The notes: generated by a model from the letters alone, not told the origin. A DNA stretch of 64,000 nucleotides from Modestobacter marinus (GCF_011758655.1 NZ_JAAMPA010000002.1:124001-188000), one strand, 5' to 3'. Shown: positions 16,882 through 25,771, counted from the stretch's first letter. Program-made: numbers and translations.

Positions 16882-17556
16882 GTGCGTGACCTCTCCGAAC
16901 ACCCCTCGTCCGGCCCGGCCACCGCACCCAGCGGCCGGGCGCCGGGCGTCCCGCCCACCTTCGTCGACGGCACCCGGTGGTGGGTCGACGCCCGCCTGCG
17001 CGCGCTGGTCCAGGCCCGCATCGAGGCCCGGCTGCTGCGGCGGCTCGGCGGCCCCGTGCTCGACGGCCGGGTGCTGGAGCTGGGCACCGGCCGGCGCGGC
17101 ACCGGGCTGCGGTCGGCGGTGGACACCTTCGGTGCCGCGCACGCCGACGGGATCGAGCTCTTCCCCGCCAGCGTGGCCGACTGCCGCGCGGCGGTGCGCG
17201 ACCTCGGCGGCCGGGTGCAGGTCGACCAGGGCGACGCGACCCGGCTGAGCGCCGCGGACGCCTCCTACGACGCGGTGTTCGGTTACCACGTGCTGCACCA
17301 CACCGAGGACTGGCGGGCGGTGGTGGCCGAGGTCGCGCGGGTGCTGCGGCCCGGCGGCCGGTTCTACTCCTGCGAGATGACCGCCCGGTTCATCGACAGC
17401 CGGCCGCTCCGCGCCGTCTCCCGGCACCCGGCCGACGGCGACCGGCCCACCCCGGAGGCACTCGCCGCGGCCTGCCGGGCCGCCGGGCTGACCGTCACCG
17501 CCCAGGAGGACCGGCTGGCCGGCTGCTGGACCGGCCTCGTCGCCACCCGGTCGTGA
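16882..17556 (+). CDS. SAM-dependent methyltransferase
   Basis: This class I methyltransferase of 224 residues has the SAM-binding VLELGTGRRGTG motif, DGIELFPASVADC (acidic residue of strand 2), GDATRL, and AVFGYHVLHHTEDW with a late LRPGGRFYSCEM post-motif. It resembles UbiE/COQ5-type enzymes. The GTG at 16882 is chosen because it begins just after a tandem repeat array; the frame continues upstream for another 58 codons, but that part is repeat-derived. Its stop overlaps the next gene (GTGA). Substrate unknown. Confidence 0.82.
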   Translation: MRDLSEHPSSGPATAPSGRAPGVPPTFVDGTRWWVDARLRALVQARIEARLLRRLGGPVLDGRVLELGTGRRGTGLRSAVDTFGAAHADGIELFPASVADCRAAVRDLGGRVQVDQGDATRLSAADASYDAVFGYHVLHHTEDWRAVVAEVARVLRPGGRFYSCEMTARFIDSRPLRAVSRHPADGDRPTPEALAAACRAAGLTVTAQEDRLAGCWTGLVATRS

Positions 17557-18134
17557 CCGGGGACAGCCCAGCACCGGGGACGGTCGGCACCCTCCGCACG
17601 GCGCTGCGGCTGCTGCGCCGGCACGCCCCGGCGGCCTTCCTCGCCGCCGCGGCCGCCGCTGCGGTCAACGCCGTCCCCGACGTGCTGCGCCAGGTGGCGG
17701 TCTGGGACGACCCGCGGCTGAGCGCCGCGCTGGTCGTCGACGTCCTCGGCTTCCTCACCGGTCTGGTCGCCCAGCTCTGGGTCACCGGGGCGGTGGCGGG
17801 CCTGCTCGACGGCGGGCGGCTGAGCCCGTCCGGTGCACTGCGGCGTGGCTCCGCGCTGGCGGTGCGGGCGGTGCGGCGCGCGCCGGGCACGGTGCTGGCC
17901 GGGGTGGTCACCGGGGGAGCGGTCTCGGCGCTGCTGACGATCCCGGCGTCGGTCGCCGCCCTGGGCGCCGACCGGGTGCTCGGGCCGCTGGACTCACCCG
18001 ACGTCGGTGCCTTCGCCGTCGCCACCGTCAGCGACTTCGTGGCCAGCACGGCCACGCTGCCGTACCTGGCGTTCGTGGTGGTCCTGGTGGCGACCGGTTG
18101 GCGGGCCGGGCAGCCGGGCACCAGCCGGTCATGA
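17553..18134 (+). CDS. Hypothetical multi-pass membrane protein
   Basis: A 193-residue protein with about four to five hydrophobic segments (around residues 24-42, 62-85, 105-130, 155-185) and an Arg-rich loop. No family recognised beyond resemblance to generic actinobacterial membrane proteins with a DUF-type layout. The GTG start overlaps the methyltransferase stop, and its own stop overlaps the next gene by ATGA, so the three form one coupled unit. A role tied to the methyltransferase, such as handling a membrane lipid, is a guess. Confidence 0.72.
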   Translation: MTGDSPAPGTVGTLRTALRLLRRHAPAAFLAAAAAAAVNAVPDVLRQVAVWDDPRLSAALVVDVLGFLTGLVAQLWVTGAVAGLLDGGRLSPSGALRRGSALAVRAVRRAPGTVLAGVVTGGAVSALLTIPASVAALGADRVLGPLDSPDVGAFAVATVSDFVASTATLPYLAFVVVLVATGWRAGQPGTSRS

Positions 18135-18508
18135 CGTGGAACTGGGACGTGACCCGCAAGAGCATCGGGACGCTGTCGATCTGGCTGGGCACCGGTGCCC
18201 TCTTCGCCCCGCGGGCGATCACCCGGGTGCTGGGGGTCGACGAGCGCGCCACGCGCACCGACGTCGCCCTGCCGCTGCTGGTCCGGCTGATCGCCGCCCG
18301 GAACATCGCGATGGGCGCGGCGCTGCTGGTCACCCCCGTGCCCCAGGCCCGGCGCACCACGGAGGTCACCCTGCTGCTCACCGCGCTGGACGGGGCCGCC
18401 GTCCTGGTCGGTCGGCGCGGCGGGGACGTGGCGGACCGGAGCGCCGGGCTGTCGATGCTCGTCCTCGCGCTGTCCGCTGCCGGCGCCGTCCACTGGCACC
18501 GCCGCTGA
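18131..18508 (+). CDS. Small membrane protein, DUF4267-like
   Basis: This 125-residue protein has three to four hydrophobic stretches (SIGTLSIWLGTGALFAP; IAARNIAMGAALLV; LLTALDGAAVLVG; LSMLVLALSAAGAV). Layout and the RNIAMGAALL segment resemble DUF4267-type proteins, but I hold this loosely. The ATG overlaps the stop of the previous membrane protein. It is convergent with the DNA ligase gene, 25 bp between stops. Confidence 0.7.
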   Translation: MTWNWDVTRKSIGTLSIWLGTGALFAPRAITRVLGVDERATRTDVALPLLVRLIAARNIAMGAALLVTPVPQARRTTEVTLLLTALDGAAVLVGRRGGDVADRSAGLSMLVLALSAAGAVHWHRR

Positions 18509-18533
18509 CCGCGCCCCCGGCGGACCGGGCCGG

Positions 18534-20078
18534 TCAGTCGGCCGTCGGCCCACCGGCGAGCAGCGCCCGCACCGCGTCGATCGTGTCGGCCTCCGCCGGG
18601 GACTTGTCCGGGCGGTAGCGCAGCACCCGGGCGAACCGCAGGGCCACGCCGCCGGGGTAGCGGGTGCTGCGCTGGGCGCCGTCCACCGCGATCTCGACCA
18701 CCAGATCGGGACGCAGCAGCACGCCCCAGTCGGGGTGCTCGGCGGCGTGCCCGGGGAACGTCCGGGTCTGCCAGGCCAGCAGCTCGTCGGTCATCCCCTT
18801 GAACGTCTTGCCGACCATCACCGGCCCGCCGCCGTCGGGGTCCCGGGCTCCCAGGTGGATGTTGGACAGCGATCCCGCGCGCCGTCCGTAGCCCCACTCG
18901 GCGCCGAGCACGACCAGGTCGAGGGTGTGCACCGGCTTGACCTTCTGCCACGCCTTGCCGCGTCGGCCGGCGGCGTAGGGCGCGTCCAGCGCCTTCACCA
19001 CCACGCCCTCGTGGCCGGCGGTCAGCGCGTCGTCGAGGACGCCGGCCGCCTGCTCCGGGGTCGGCCGGCGCACCCCGGGCATCCGCAGCGCCGCGTGCGC
19101 GTCGTCGGCCAGCAGCCCGGCCAGCGCGTCCAGCCGCACCGCCAGCGGCTCGTCCAGCAGGTCCCGGCCCTCCAGGTGGAGCACGTCGAACAGGAACGGG
19201 CTGAGCAGCACGCCGGCGTCGGCGCTGTCGCTGCCGAAGCGGCTCATCGTGTCCTGGAAGGCGCGCGGCCGGCCGTCGTCGTCCAGCGCGAGGGTCTCCC
19301 CGTCGAGCACGGCGGTGTCACAGGGCAGCGCCCGGACCCGCTCCACCAGCTCCGGCACACCGTCGGTCACCTCCCGCAGCGACCGGGTCCACACCCGGAC
19401 GACGTCGCCGTCCCGGTGCACCTGGATCCGGGCACCGTCCAGCTTGAACTCCACGGTCACCTCGGCGCCGAGGTCGGCGAGCGCCGCGTCCAGCGACGAC
19501 CCGGGGCTCGCCAGCATCGGCCGCACCGGGCGGCCCACCTCCAGCCGCACCGCCTCCAGCGCCGCCACCCCGCCGGTCAGCGCGAGCGCGGCCGTCTCCG
19601 GCAGCCGGCCGGAGAGCATGAACGCCCGGCGGACGACGGCGGCCGGGACCTCCGCCGCGGCGGCGACCGCATCGAGCACGACGCCCTCCAGCGCGCCCTG
19701 CCGGAGCTCGCCGGTGAGCAGCCGGACCAGGAACCGCTGCTCCTCCGGGGTGGCCGCGTCGAGCAGCGCGCCCAGCACGGCGTCGCGCCGCGCCGCGGAC
19801 CCGGCCCCCGTCGTCCCGGCCAGCTCGGTCAGCGCCGAGTCGACGGCCGGGACGGTCAGCGTCGGCGCCTCCGCGGTGCCGCCGCCCAGCCGGGACAGGG
19901 TGCGCCAGCCGACCCCGAGCCGCCCCTGGCGGGGTTCCCCGGCCAGCCACCCGGTGACCGGCACGACCTGCTCCGGCCCGGCGGCCCGCAGCAGCCCGGC
20001 GATGGCCGCGGCCTTGGCGGTCCGGGACCGGGTGGCCGTGACCGCGGTGGACACGGTGAGGACGTCGGCGAGCAGCAC
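18534..20078 (-). CDS. lig: ATP-dependent DNA ligase
   Basis: A 514-residue ATP-dependent DNA ligase of the actinobacterial LigB-like type. An N-terminal DNA-binding domain (about 1-195) precedes the nucleotidyltransferase core with adenylated lysine in EFKLDGAR (K212), motif III (FLFDVLHLEGRDL), motif IV (HEGVVVKALDAPY), and motif V (WQKVKPVHTLDL). A C-terminal OB-fold follows with the YPGGVALRFARVLRYRPDK motif. The GTG at 20078 starts directly at the conserved LLADV segment of the family. It seals nicks in double-stranded DNA and is usually dispensable beside NAD-dependent LigA. It is divergent from the RidA gene by about 70 bp. Confidence 0.93.
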   Translation of the reverse strand: MLLADVLTVSTAVTATRSRTAKAAAIAGLLRAAGPEQVVPVTGWLAGEPRQGRLGVGWRTLSRLGGGTAEAPTLTVPAVDSALTELAGTTGAGSAARRDAVLGALLDAATPEEQRFLVRLLTGELRQGALEGVVLDAVAAAAEVPAAVVRRAFMLSGRLPETAALALTGGVAALEAVRLEVGRPVRPMLASPGSSLDAALADLGAEVTVEFKLDGARIQVHRDGDVVRVWTRSLREVTDGVPELVERVRALPCDTAVLDGETLALDDDGRPRAFQDTMSRFGSDSADAGVLLSPFLFDVLHLEGRDLLDEPLAVRLDALAGLLADDAHAALRMPGVRRPTPEQAAGVLDDALTAGHEGVVVKALDAPYAAGRRGKAWQKVKPVHTLDLVVLGAEWGYGRRAGSLSNIHLGARDPDGGGPVMVGKTFKGMTDELLAWQTRTFPGHAAEHPDWGVLLRPDLVVEIAVDGAQRSTRYPGGVALRFARVLRYRPDKSPAEADTIDAVRALLAGGPTAD

Positions 20079-20147
20079 CCGGTCATGTTCCCAGCCCGTC
20101 GCGCCCGAGGGCTCCCGCTCCGGGCCGCCGCAGGCCAGGATGCGGGC

Positions 20148-20612
20148 ATGGACGTCGACGCACGGCTCCGCGACCTCGGGATCGAGCTGCCCACCCCGAT
20201 GGGGCCGGGCGGCAACTACCTGCCGGCCATGGCCGCCGGGGACCTGCTCTTCCTCTCCGGCACCGGCCCGGTCCGGCCCGACGGCACGCTGGTCACCGGC
20301 AAGGTCGGCGACGGCGGGCTCGACCTGGACACCGCCCGGGAGGCCGCCCGGCTCACCGGCCTGCAGCTGCTCGCCGCGCTGCGCGCCGAGCTGGGCGACC
20401 TCGGCCGGGTGCGGCAGGTGGTCAAGCTCTTCGGGATGGTCAACTGCCGGCCCGGCTTCAACCGCACGCCCGCCGTGATCGACGGCTGCTCGGACCTCCT
20501 CGTCGACGTGCTGGGCGACGCCGGCCGGGGCGCCCGGTCGGCGGTCGGCATGGCCGAGCTCCCGTTCGACATCGCGGTGGAGATCGAGGCCGTCGTCCAG
20601 GTCACCGCGTGA
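20148..20612 (+). CDS. RidA/YjgF-family protein
   Basis: A 154-residue RidA-family protein of the longer type with the segments DLLFLSGTGPVRPDGTLVTGKVG and GLQLLAALRAELGDLGRVRQVVKLFGMVNC. RidA proteins hydrolyse reactive enamine/imine intermediates released by pyridoxal-phosphate enzymes; the arginine typical of deaminating RidA is not obvious here, which points to a less characterised subgroup. The ATG at 20148 follows CCAGGATGCGGGC. It opens a plus-strand run with the creatininase-family hydrolase, ROK regulator and sugar transporter. Confidence 0.85.
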   Translation: MDVDARLRDLGIELPTPMGPGGNYLPAMAAGDLLFLSGTGPVRPDGTLVTGKVGDGGLDLDTAREAARLTGLQLLAALRAELGDLGRVRQVVKLFGMVNCRPGFNRTPAVIDGCSDLLVDVLGDAGRGARSAVGMAELPFDIAVEIEAVVQVTA

Positions 20613-20643
20613 GCCCGTTCCCGACGAGACCCCAGGAGACGAC

Positions 20644-21411
20644 GTGCTGCTCGAGACGATGACCTTCGAAGAGGTGCAGGCCGCGCTCGCGGACGGGCGG
20701 TGCGACGTCATCGTGCCGTGCGGTGCGGTGGAGCAGCACGGCCCGCACCTGCCGCTGGACGTGGACGCGGTGCACGCCGACCGGCTGGCGGTCGAGCTGG
20801 CACAGCGACTGGGGACGGCGCTGGTCGCCCCCACCATCCGGGTGGGCGTCTCGCCGCACCACATGGGCTTCGCCGGCACGATCAGCCTGCGCCCGGAGAC
20901 CTTCGAGGCCGTCTACACCGACTACTGCCAGAGCCTCGCCGCGCACGGCTTCCGGTCGATCCTCTGCTTCTCCGCCCACGGCGGGAACTTCGCGCCGCTG
21001 GCCGAGATGGCCCAGCGGCTGGACGCCGCCGTGGGGCCGGACTGCCGGGTGGTCGTCTACTCCGACCTCCTCGGCCTGGTCGACATCTGGCGGTCCGCCG
21101 TCGCCGACGCCGGCGGGGACCCCGACGGGGTGGGCGGTCATGCCGACGTCGCGGAGTCCTCCGTCTACGCGCACCTGCGCCCCGGGCAGGTGCGCACCGA
21201 GCGGCTGGTCCGCGGGTACAGCGGGCCGGTCGACGACGCCTTCCTGCAGCGGATGTTCACCGGCGGCGTCCGGGCCATCTCCGAGACCGGGATCATGGGC
21301 GACCCGCACGGGCTGTCGACGGCCATCGGCGAGCTGTGCGTGCAGCGGGTCGCCGACGCGCTGGCCACCCACTTCACCCAGCGGCTGGAGGCCGTGCGGA
21401 CGCTGCCCTGA
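20644..21411 (+). CDS. Creatininase-family metal hydrolase (candidate cyclitol ring hydrolase)
   Basis: A 255-residue creatininase-superfamily protein. Metal-ligand motifs are clear: VEQHGPHLPLDVD (Glu30, His32, Asp39/41 region), SAHGGN (His in the middle), and ADVAESS with a late Glu. The GTG follows CCAGGAGACGAC, a good ribosome site. Family members hydrolyse cyclic amides, but a branch in Thermotoga opens a diketo-inositol ring (IolN/TM0415 by memory). The neighbourhood here (ROK regulator, sugar ABC transporter, Gfo/Idh dehydrogenase, TIM-barrel epimerase) resembles that locus, so ring hydrolysis of an oxidised cyclitol is a credible alternative to creatininase activity. Confidence 0.85.
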   Translation: MLLETMTFEEVQAALADGRCDVIVPCGAVEQHGPHLPLDVDAVHADRLAVELAQRLGTALVAPTIRVGVSPHHMGFAGTISLRPETFEAVYTDYCQSLAAHGFRSILCFSAHGGNFAPLAEMAQRLDAAVGPDCRVVVYSDLLGLVDIWRSAVADAGGDPDGVGGHADVAESSVYAHLRPGQVRTERLVRGYSGPVDDAFLQRMFTGGVRAISETGIMGDPHGLSTAIGELCVQRVADALATHFTQRLEAVRTLP

Positions 21412-21487
21412 CCCCGGGAGCGCTGCTGTCACGGTGCGCGCACGACGACCTCCGTCAGGTGGCCGCCGCGCGTGCCACCATGAGGTC

Positions 21488-22678
21488 GTGGCCACCACCT
21501 CCGCCTCCGCCAGCGCGCTGCTGCACCACGTGCGCACCGGACGGGCACGGAGCCGTGCCGAGCTGGTCGCGCTGACCGGCTCGTCGCGGAACACGGTCAG
21601 CGCCCGGGTCGACCAGCTGATCGCGGCCAACCTGCTCGAGGAGGGCGGCCGCGGCTGGAGCACCGGGGGGCGGCCGCCGACGCTGCTGCGGTTCAACAGC
21701 CGGGCCGGGTGCGTGCTCGCCGTCGACCTGGGGGTGACCAGCGTCGACGTCGCGGTCACCGACCTGTCGGCGGAGATCCTGGCCACCGTCGGCCACCCGA
21801 TCGACATCGCCGACGGGCCCGAGGCGGTGCTGGCCGAGGTCGACCGGCTGGCCCAGGTGGTGCTGGCCGAGGCGGGCCTGACCCCGGCCGACGTGTGCGC
21901 CGTCGGGGTCGGCGTCCCCGGTCCGGTGGAGTTCTCCACCGGCCGGCCGGTGCACCCGCCGATCATGCCCGGCTGGCACGACCACCCGATCCCCAGCGCG
22001 TTCGGCCGGTACGACTGCCCGGTCTTCGCCGACAACGACGTGAACGTCATGGCGCTGGGCGAGATGGGCATCGCCGGGTCGACCGAGGACGTCCTGGTGA
22101 TCAAGGTCGGCACCGGCATCGGCTGCGGCATCGTCGTCGACGGCCAGGTGTACCGCGGCGCGCAGGGGAGCGCCGGCGACATCGGGCACATCTCCGTGCC
22201 GCCGCCGCACGGGGTGCCGGTGCTCTGCCGGTGCGGCAACGAGAACTGCCTGGAGGCGATCGCCGGTGGCGGCGCCCTGCTCCGCGACGCGCTGGCGGCC
22301 GGGCTGCCGGTGACGACGACGCGCGAGCTGGTGCAGCTGGCCGCGCACGGTGACGGGCCGGCCCTGGAGCTCGTCCGCAACGCCGGGCGGACCATCGGCA
22401 CCGTCCTCGCCAGCCTGGTGAACTTCTTCAACCCGCACCGGATCGTGATGACCGGGGGGGTCGCCCAGGCCGGGCCGCCGCTGCTGGCCGGCATCCGGGA
22501 GGCCGTCTACGGCCGGTCTCTCCCGCTGGCCGCGCGCGCCCTGGACATCTCGGTGAGCGCTGCCCCCGACCTGTCCGGGCGGCTGGGTGCGGCCCTGATG
22601 GCGATCGAGGGCTTCCTGGACGAGGACGCCGCCTACCAGGTGGCGCGCGCCGGTGCAGGGGCCCCGACCGCCCGCTGA
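21488..22678 (+). CDS. ROK-family transcriptional regulator
   Basis: A 396-residue ROK repressor: N-terminal winged HTH (about 1-65, SRAELVALTGSSRNTVSARVDQL) fused to a sugar-kinase-like domain. The kinase part keeps the ROK signature (CRCGNENCLEAIAGGGAL, with zinc-binding cysteines C-x-C-x4-C) and DLGVTSVDVAVTDL. The GTG start is chosen because it begins the HTH; a ribosome site is not obvious. It lies upstream of the sugar ABC genes, and a strong promoter with an imperfect palindrome follows within 170 bp; this is the likely site of repression. Confidence 0.9.
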   Translation: MATTSASASALLHHVRTGRARSRAELVALTGSSRNTVSARVDQLIAANLLEEGGRGWSTGGRPPTLLRFNSRAGCVLAVDLGVTSVDVAVTDLSAEILATVGHPIDIADGPEAVLAEVDRLAQVVLAEAGLTPADVCAVGVGVPGPVEFSTGRPVHPPIMPGWHDHPIPSAFGRYDCPVFADNDVNVMALGEMGIAGSTEDVLVIKVGTGIGCGIVVDGQVYRGAQGSAGDIGHISVPPPHGVPVLCRCGNENCLEAIAGGGALLRDALAAGLPVTTTRELVQLAAHGDGPALELVRNAGRTIGTVLASLVNFFNPHRIVMTGGVAQAGPPLLAGIREAVYGRSLPLAARALDISVSAAPDLSGRLGAALMAIEGFLDEDAAYQVARAGAGAPTAR

Positions 22679-22777
22679 TCTGCGGGTCCGTCCCCCGGGC
22701 AGTCCGTCGCCATGCGGACGTGCCGGGCTCCCGGCTGCCCTGCCGCGATTGCGGTTCGGTAACGCTGCGGCGGCCCC

Positions 22778-22807
22778 TTGACCCCTCTGTGACGCCGGAC
22801 ATAGTGT
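22778..22807 (+). promoter_or_regulatory. Promoter of the sugar ABC transporter operon
   Basis: A near-consensus actinobacterial sigma-A promoter: -35 TTGACC (22778-22783), an 18-bp spacer, and -10 TAGTGT (22802-22807). Transcription would begin near 22814, just ahead of the palindromic operator candidate. Confidence 0.65.
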
Positions 22808-22819
22808 GCCGCCTGACGT

Positions 22820-22845
22820 ACTTCTGTTCAGAGCTGAGCATAAGT
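22820..22845. promoter_or_regulatory. Candidate ROK-repressor operator
   Basis: Imperfect inverted repeat with 12-bp arms ACTTCTGTTCAG (22820-22831) and CTGAGCATAAGT (22834-22845), 10 of 12 positions complementary, spacer AG. It starts about 6 bp after the predicted transcription start, an ideal location for repression. It is unusually AT-rich for this genome. Binding by the adjacent ROK protein is inferred. Confidence 0.55.
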
Positions 22846-22859
22846 CTGGAGTTGGTGGC

Positions 22860-22901
22860 ATGACCGGCGTCCCGACCGCCTGGCACGAGGGCTCCGCGTG
22901 A
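22860..22901 (+). CDS. Possible 13-residue leader peptide
   Basis: A short frame encodes MTGVPTAWHEGSA. Its TGA overlaps the GTG start of the ABC ATPase (GTGA), and GGAG lies about 9 bp before its ATG, whereas the ATPase GTG has no separate strong ribosome site. Translation of this peptide could therefore deliver ribosomes to the ATPase start. No attenuator hairpin or rare-codon run is evident, so it may be a coupling device only. Confidence 0.4.
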   Translation: MTGVPTAWHEGSA

Positions 22902-24451
22902 GCGCGCCGTCGGCGGCACCGCTGCTGGAGATGCACGGCATCGTCAAGCAGTTCCCCGGCGTCCGGGCCCTCGACGGCGTCGACCTCGACGTCCGGGCCG
23001 GCGAGGTGCACTGCCTGCTCGGCCAGAACGGCGCGGGCAAGTCGACCCTGATCAAGGTGCTGGCCGGCGCGCACCAGCCCGACGAGGGCCGGATCAGCTG
23101 GGACGGCCAGCAGGTGACCCTCGGCGATCCGCAGGCGGCGATGTCGCTGGGCATCGCGACCATCTACCAGGAGCTCGACCTGGTGGCCGGGCTGACCGTC
23201 TCGGACAACGTGTTCCTGGGCCGGGAGCGGTCCCACCTCGGGATCACCCGCCCGGCGCAGGCGAACCGGGCCGCCGGGGAGCTGCTGGCCCGGCTGGGGC
23301 ACCCGGAGATCCGGCCCACCGCCGAGGTCGGCTCGTTGTCGGCGGCCAGTCAGCAGATGGTCAGCATGGCCCGGGCGCTGTCCCAGGACGCCCGCCTGAT
23401 CGTGATGGACGAGCCCTCGGCGGTGCTCGACAGCGAGGAGGTGGAGCACCTCTTCCAGGTCATCCGCGACCTCACCGCCGAGGGGGTCGCCGTCGTCTAC
23501 ATCTCCCACCGGCTGGAGGAGATCCGCGAGGTCGGTGACCGGATCACGGTGCTCAAGGACGGCCGGACGGTCGCCACCGGGCTGCCGGCGGCCGACACCT
23601 CCACCCGGGAGGTCATCACGCTGATGACCGGCCGGACGATCGAGTACGTCTTCCCGACCCGCCGTGAGTTCCCCGGCCAGGCCGCCGAGCCGGTGCTGGA
23701 GGTGCAGGACCTCTCCCTGGCCGGCACGTTCAGCGACGTCTCCTTCGTCGTCCGGCCGGGGGAGGTGCTCGGCCTGGCCGGGCTCGTCGGCTCCGGCCGG
23801 TCGGAGATCCTCGAGACCGTCTACGGCGCCCGCAAGGCCACCACCGGCACGGTGCAGATCGCCGGACGCCGGTTGCGGCCGGGGAACGTGGCCGCCGCCG
23901 TCGACGCCGGGATCGGCCTGGCGCCGGAGGAGCGCAAGAGCCAGGGCCTGCTGCTGACCGAGCCGATCTACCGCAACATCACGCTCTCCAGCCTGGCCCG
24001 GTTCGCCCGCGGTGGCCTGCTGTCCGGCGGGGCGGAGAAGCAGGCCGCCCGGGACCAGGCCGAGGCGCTGGACCTTCGGCCGGTCGACGTCGAGCGCGAG
24101 GTCCGCACCCTGTCCGGTGGCAACCAGCAGAAGGTCGTGCTGGCCCGGTGGCTGCTGCGCGACTGCCGGGTGCTGCTGCTCGACGAGCCCACCCGGGGCG
24201 TGGACGTGGGCGCCCGATCGGAGATCTACGCACTGATCCGGGAGCTGGCCGACCGCGGCGTCGCCGTCGTCGTCGTCTCCAGCGAGATCCCGGAGGTCCT
24301 CGGCCTGGCCGACCACGTGCTGGTGGTCGCCGACGGCGCGATCGTCGCCCGCGGCCGGGCCGACGAGCTCGACGAGCACCGGGTGCTCGACCTGGTCATG
24401 GAAGGCGCGGCCCCGGTCCCGGGCGCCGCCCGTGAAGGGGACGTGGCGTGA
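22898..24451 (+). CDS. Sugar ABC transporter ATP-binding protein (RbsA/MglA type)
   Basis: A 517-residue tandem ATPase of the CUT2 family. The first half has Walker A GQNGAGKST (42-50) and Walker B LIVMDEPSAVL with a weak signature (LSAASQQMV). The second half has a degenerate Walker A (LVGSGRSEI), a clear LSGGNQQKV signature and LLLDEPTRGVDVGA. This double structure is diagnostic for ribose/galactose/inositol-type importers. It is the first full gene after the operon promoter and overlaps the permease gene (GTGA/ATG). Substrate is undetermined; cyclitol or sugar is inferred from the neighbours. Confidence 0.93.
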   Translation: MSAPSAAPLLEMHGIVKQFPGVRALDGVDLDVRAGEVHCLLGQNGAGKSTLIKVLAGAHQPDEGRISWDGQQVTLGDPQAAMSLGIATIYQELDLVAGLTVSDNVFLGRERSHLGITRPAQANRAAGELLARLGHPEIRPTAEVGSLSAASQQMVSMARALSQDARLIVMDEPSAVLDSEEVEHLFQVIRDLTAEGVAVVYISHRLEEIREVGDRITVLKDGRTVATGLPAADTSTREVITLMTGRTIEYVFPTRREFPGQAAEPVLEVQDLSLAGTFSDVSFVVRPGEVLGLAGLVGSGRSEILETVYGARKATTGTVQIAGRRLRPGNVAAAVDAGIGLAPEERKSQGLLLTEPIYRNITLSSLARFARGGLLSGGAEKQAARDQAEALDLRPVDVEREVRTLSGGNQQKVVLARWLLRDCRVLLLDEPTRGVDVGARSEIYALIRELADRGVAVVVVSSEIPEVLGLADHVLVVADGAIVARGRADELDEHRVLDLVMEGAAPVPGAAREGDVA

Positions 24452-25623
24452 TGAGCGAGACCACCACTGCGACACCACCGGCGGGCAGCGCCAGCGGCAC
24501 CTCCGACGGGGGCGGCAAGGGCCCCGGCCTGCTGGCCGGACCGCTGGGCCGCAACCTCGGGCTGGTCGTGGCCCTGCTGCTGCTCTGCGTCGTCGGCGCC
24601 CTCACCGCGCCCGGCCGCTTCGTCGACGTGGACAACGTCCTGACGATCCTGCGGCTGGCCGCCGTCGTCGGCGTGGTCAGCGTCGGGATGACGTTCGTGA
24701 TCATCGGCGGCGGGATCGACCTGTCGGTGGGAGCGCTGGTCGCGCTCTCCTCGGTCTGGGCGACCACCCTGGCCACCCAGCAGATGGCCGCGGACTTCCA
24801 CTGGATCGTCATGGTGTTCACCGCGATCGCGGTGGGCGCCGGGGCCGGGCTGATCAACGGGGTCGTCATCGCCTACGGGAAGCTGGTCGCCTTCATCGCC
24901 ACCCTGGCGATGCTCGCGGCCGCCCGGGGCCTGGCGGAGATCCTCGCCAACCGGCGGACCCAGATCGTCCAGGACCGGAGCTTCATCGAGTTCTTCGGCG
25001 GCGACGTCCTCGGCATCCCGACCCTGGTGATCATCTTCGCGCTGGTCGCCGCGGCCGGCTGGGTGCTGCTCAACCGCACCACCTTCGGCCGCCGCACCTT
25101 CGCCGTCGGCGGCAACGCCGAGGCCGCCCGGCTGGCCGGCATCCGGGTGCAGCGGCACACCGTCTGGCTCTACGTGCTCTCCGGGGTCACCTGCGGCATC
25201 GCCGCGGTCATGCTGATGGCCCGGACGACGACCGGCAGCTCCACCCACGGCACCCTGCTGGAGCTGGACGCGATCGCCGCCGTCGTCATCGGCGGGACGC
25301 TGCTGGTCGGTGGGCGCGGCACCATCGTCGGCACGGTGCTCGGCGTGCTGATCTTCACCACGCTCGGCAACGTCTTCACGCTGAACAACCTGTCCAGCTC
25401 GGCGCAGGCCGTGGCCCGCGGCGTGATCATCGTGCTCGCCGTCCTGCTGCAGCAGCGGCTGGCCGCCGGCGGTGCCCGGCCGCGGAAGAAGGCCCGCGGG
25501 GGCGGGGGCAGCGGTGCCGCCGCCCCCGGCAACCCGACCGGTGCCCTGCCCGGCGGGTCGGCCGCCGCCGGCGGTCCGGCCGGGGCCCGCCCCGGTGACT
25601 CCGGCGGTCGCCCGCCGGCGTGA
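24448..25623 (+). CDS. Sugar ABC transporter permease (RbsC type)
   Basis: A 391-residue CUT2-family permease with a polar N-terminus, about eight to ten membrane segments and the RbsC hallmark segments GMTFVIIGGGIDLSVGA, NRTTFGRRTFAVGGNAEAARLAGI and a late TTLGNVFTLNN. It has an unusually long, Gly/Pro/Ala-rich C-terminal tail (about 55 residues after ARPRKKARGG) of low complexity. Start may be GTG 24448 or ATG 24451; both overlap the ATPase stop. It forms the membrane channel with the upstream ATPase. Confidence 0.92.
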   Translation: MMSETTTATPPAGSASGTSDGGGKGPGLLAGPLGRNLGLVVALLLLCVVGALTAPGRFVDVDNVLTILRLAAVVGVVSVGMTFVIIGGGIDLSVGALVALSSVWATTLATQQMAADFHWIVMVFTAIAVGAGAGLINGVVIAYGKLVAFIATLAMLAAARGLAEILANRRTQIVQDRSFIEFFGGDVLGIPTLVIIFALVAAAGWVLLNRTTFGRRTFAVGGNAEAARLAGIRVQRHTVWLYVLSGVTCGIAAVMLMARTTTGSSTHGTLLELDAIAAVVIGGTLLVGGRGTIVGTVLGVLIFTTLGNVFTLNNLSSSAQAVARGVIIVLAVLLQQRLAAGGARPRKKARGGGGSGAAAPGNPTGALPGGSAAAGGPAGARPGDSGGRPPA

Positions 25624-25771
25624 GCCCCTCCCGACCTGAGCCTGCAGCGGCGTCCCGCCGCGCCGCGGGATCAGCACCACCGTCGGCCAGCCCGTCCGGC
25701 CGGCGGCGCACCACACCGAACACCCCGACTCCTGGCTGTGCGGCCAGGACGGCGATCTGCGAGGAGAGAAC

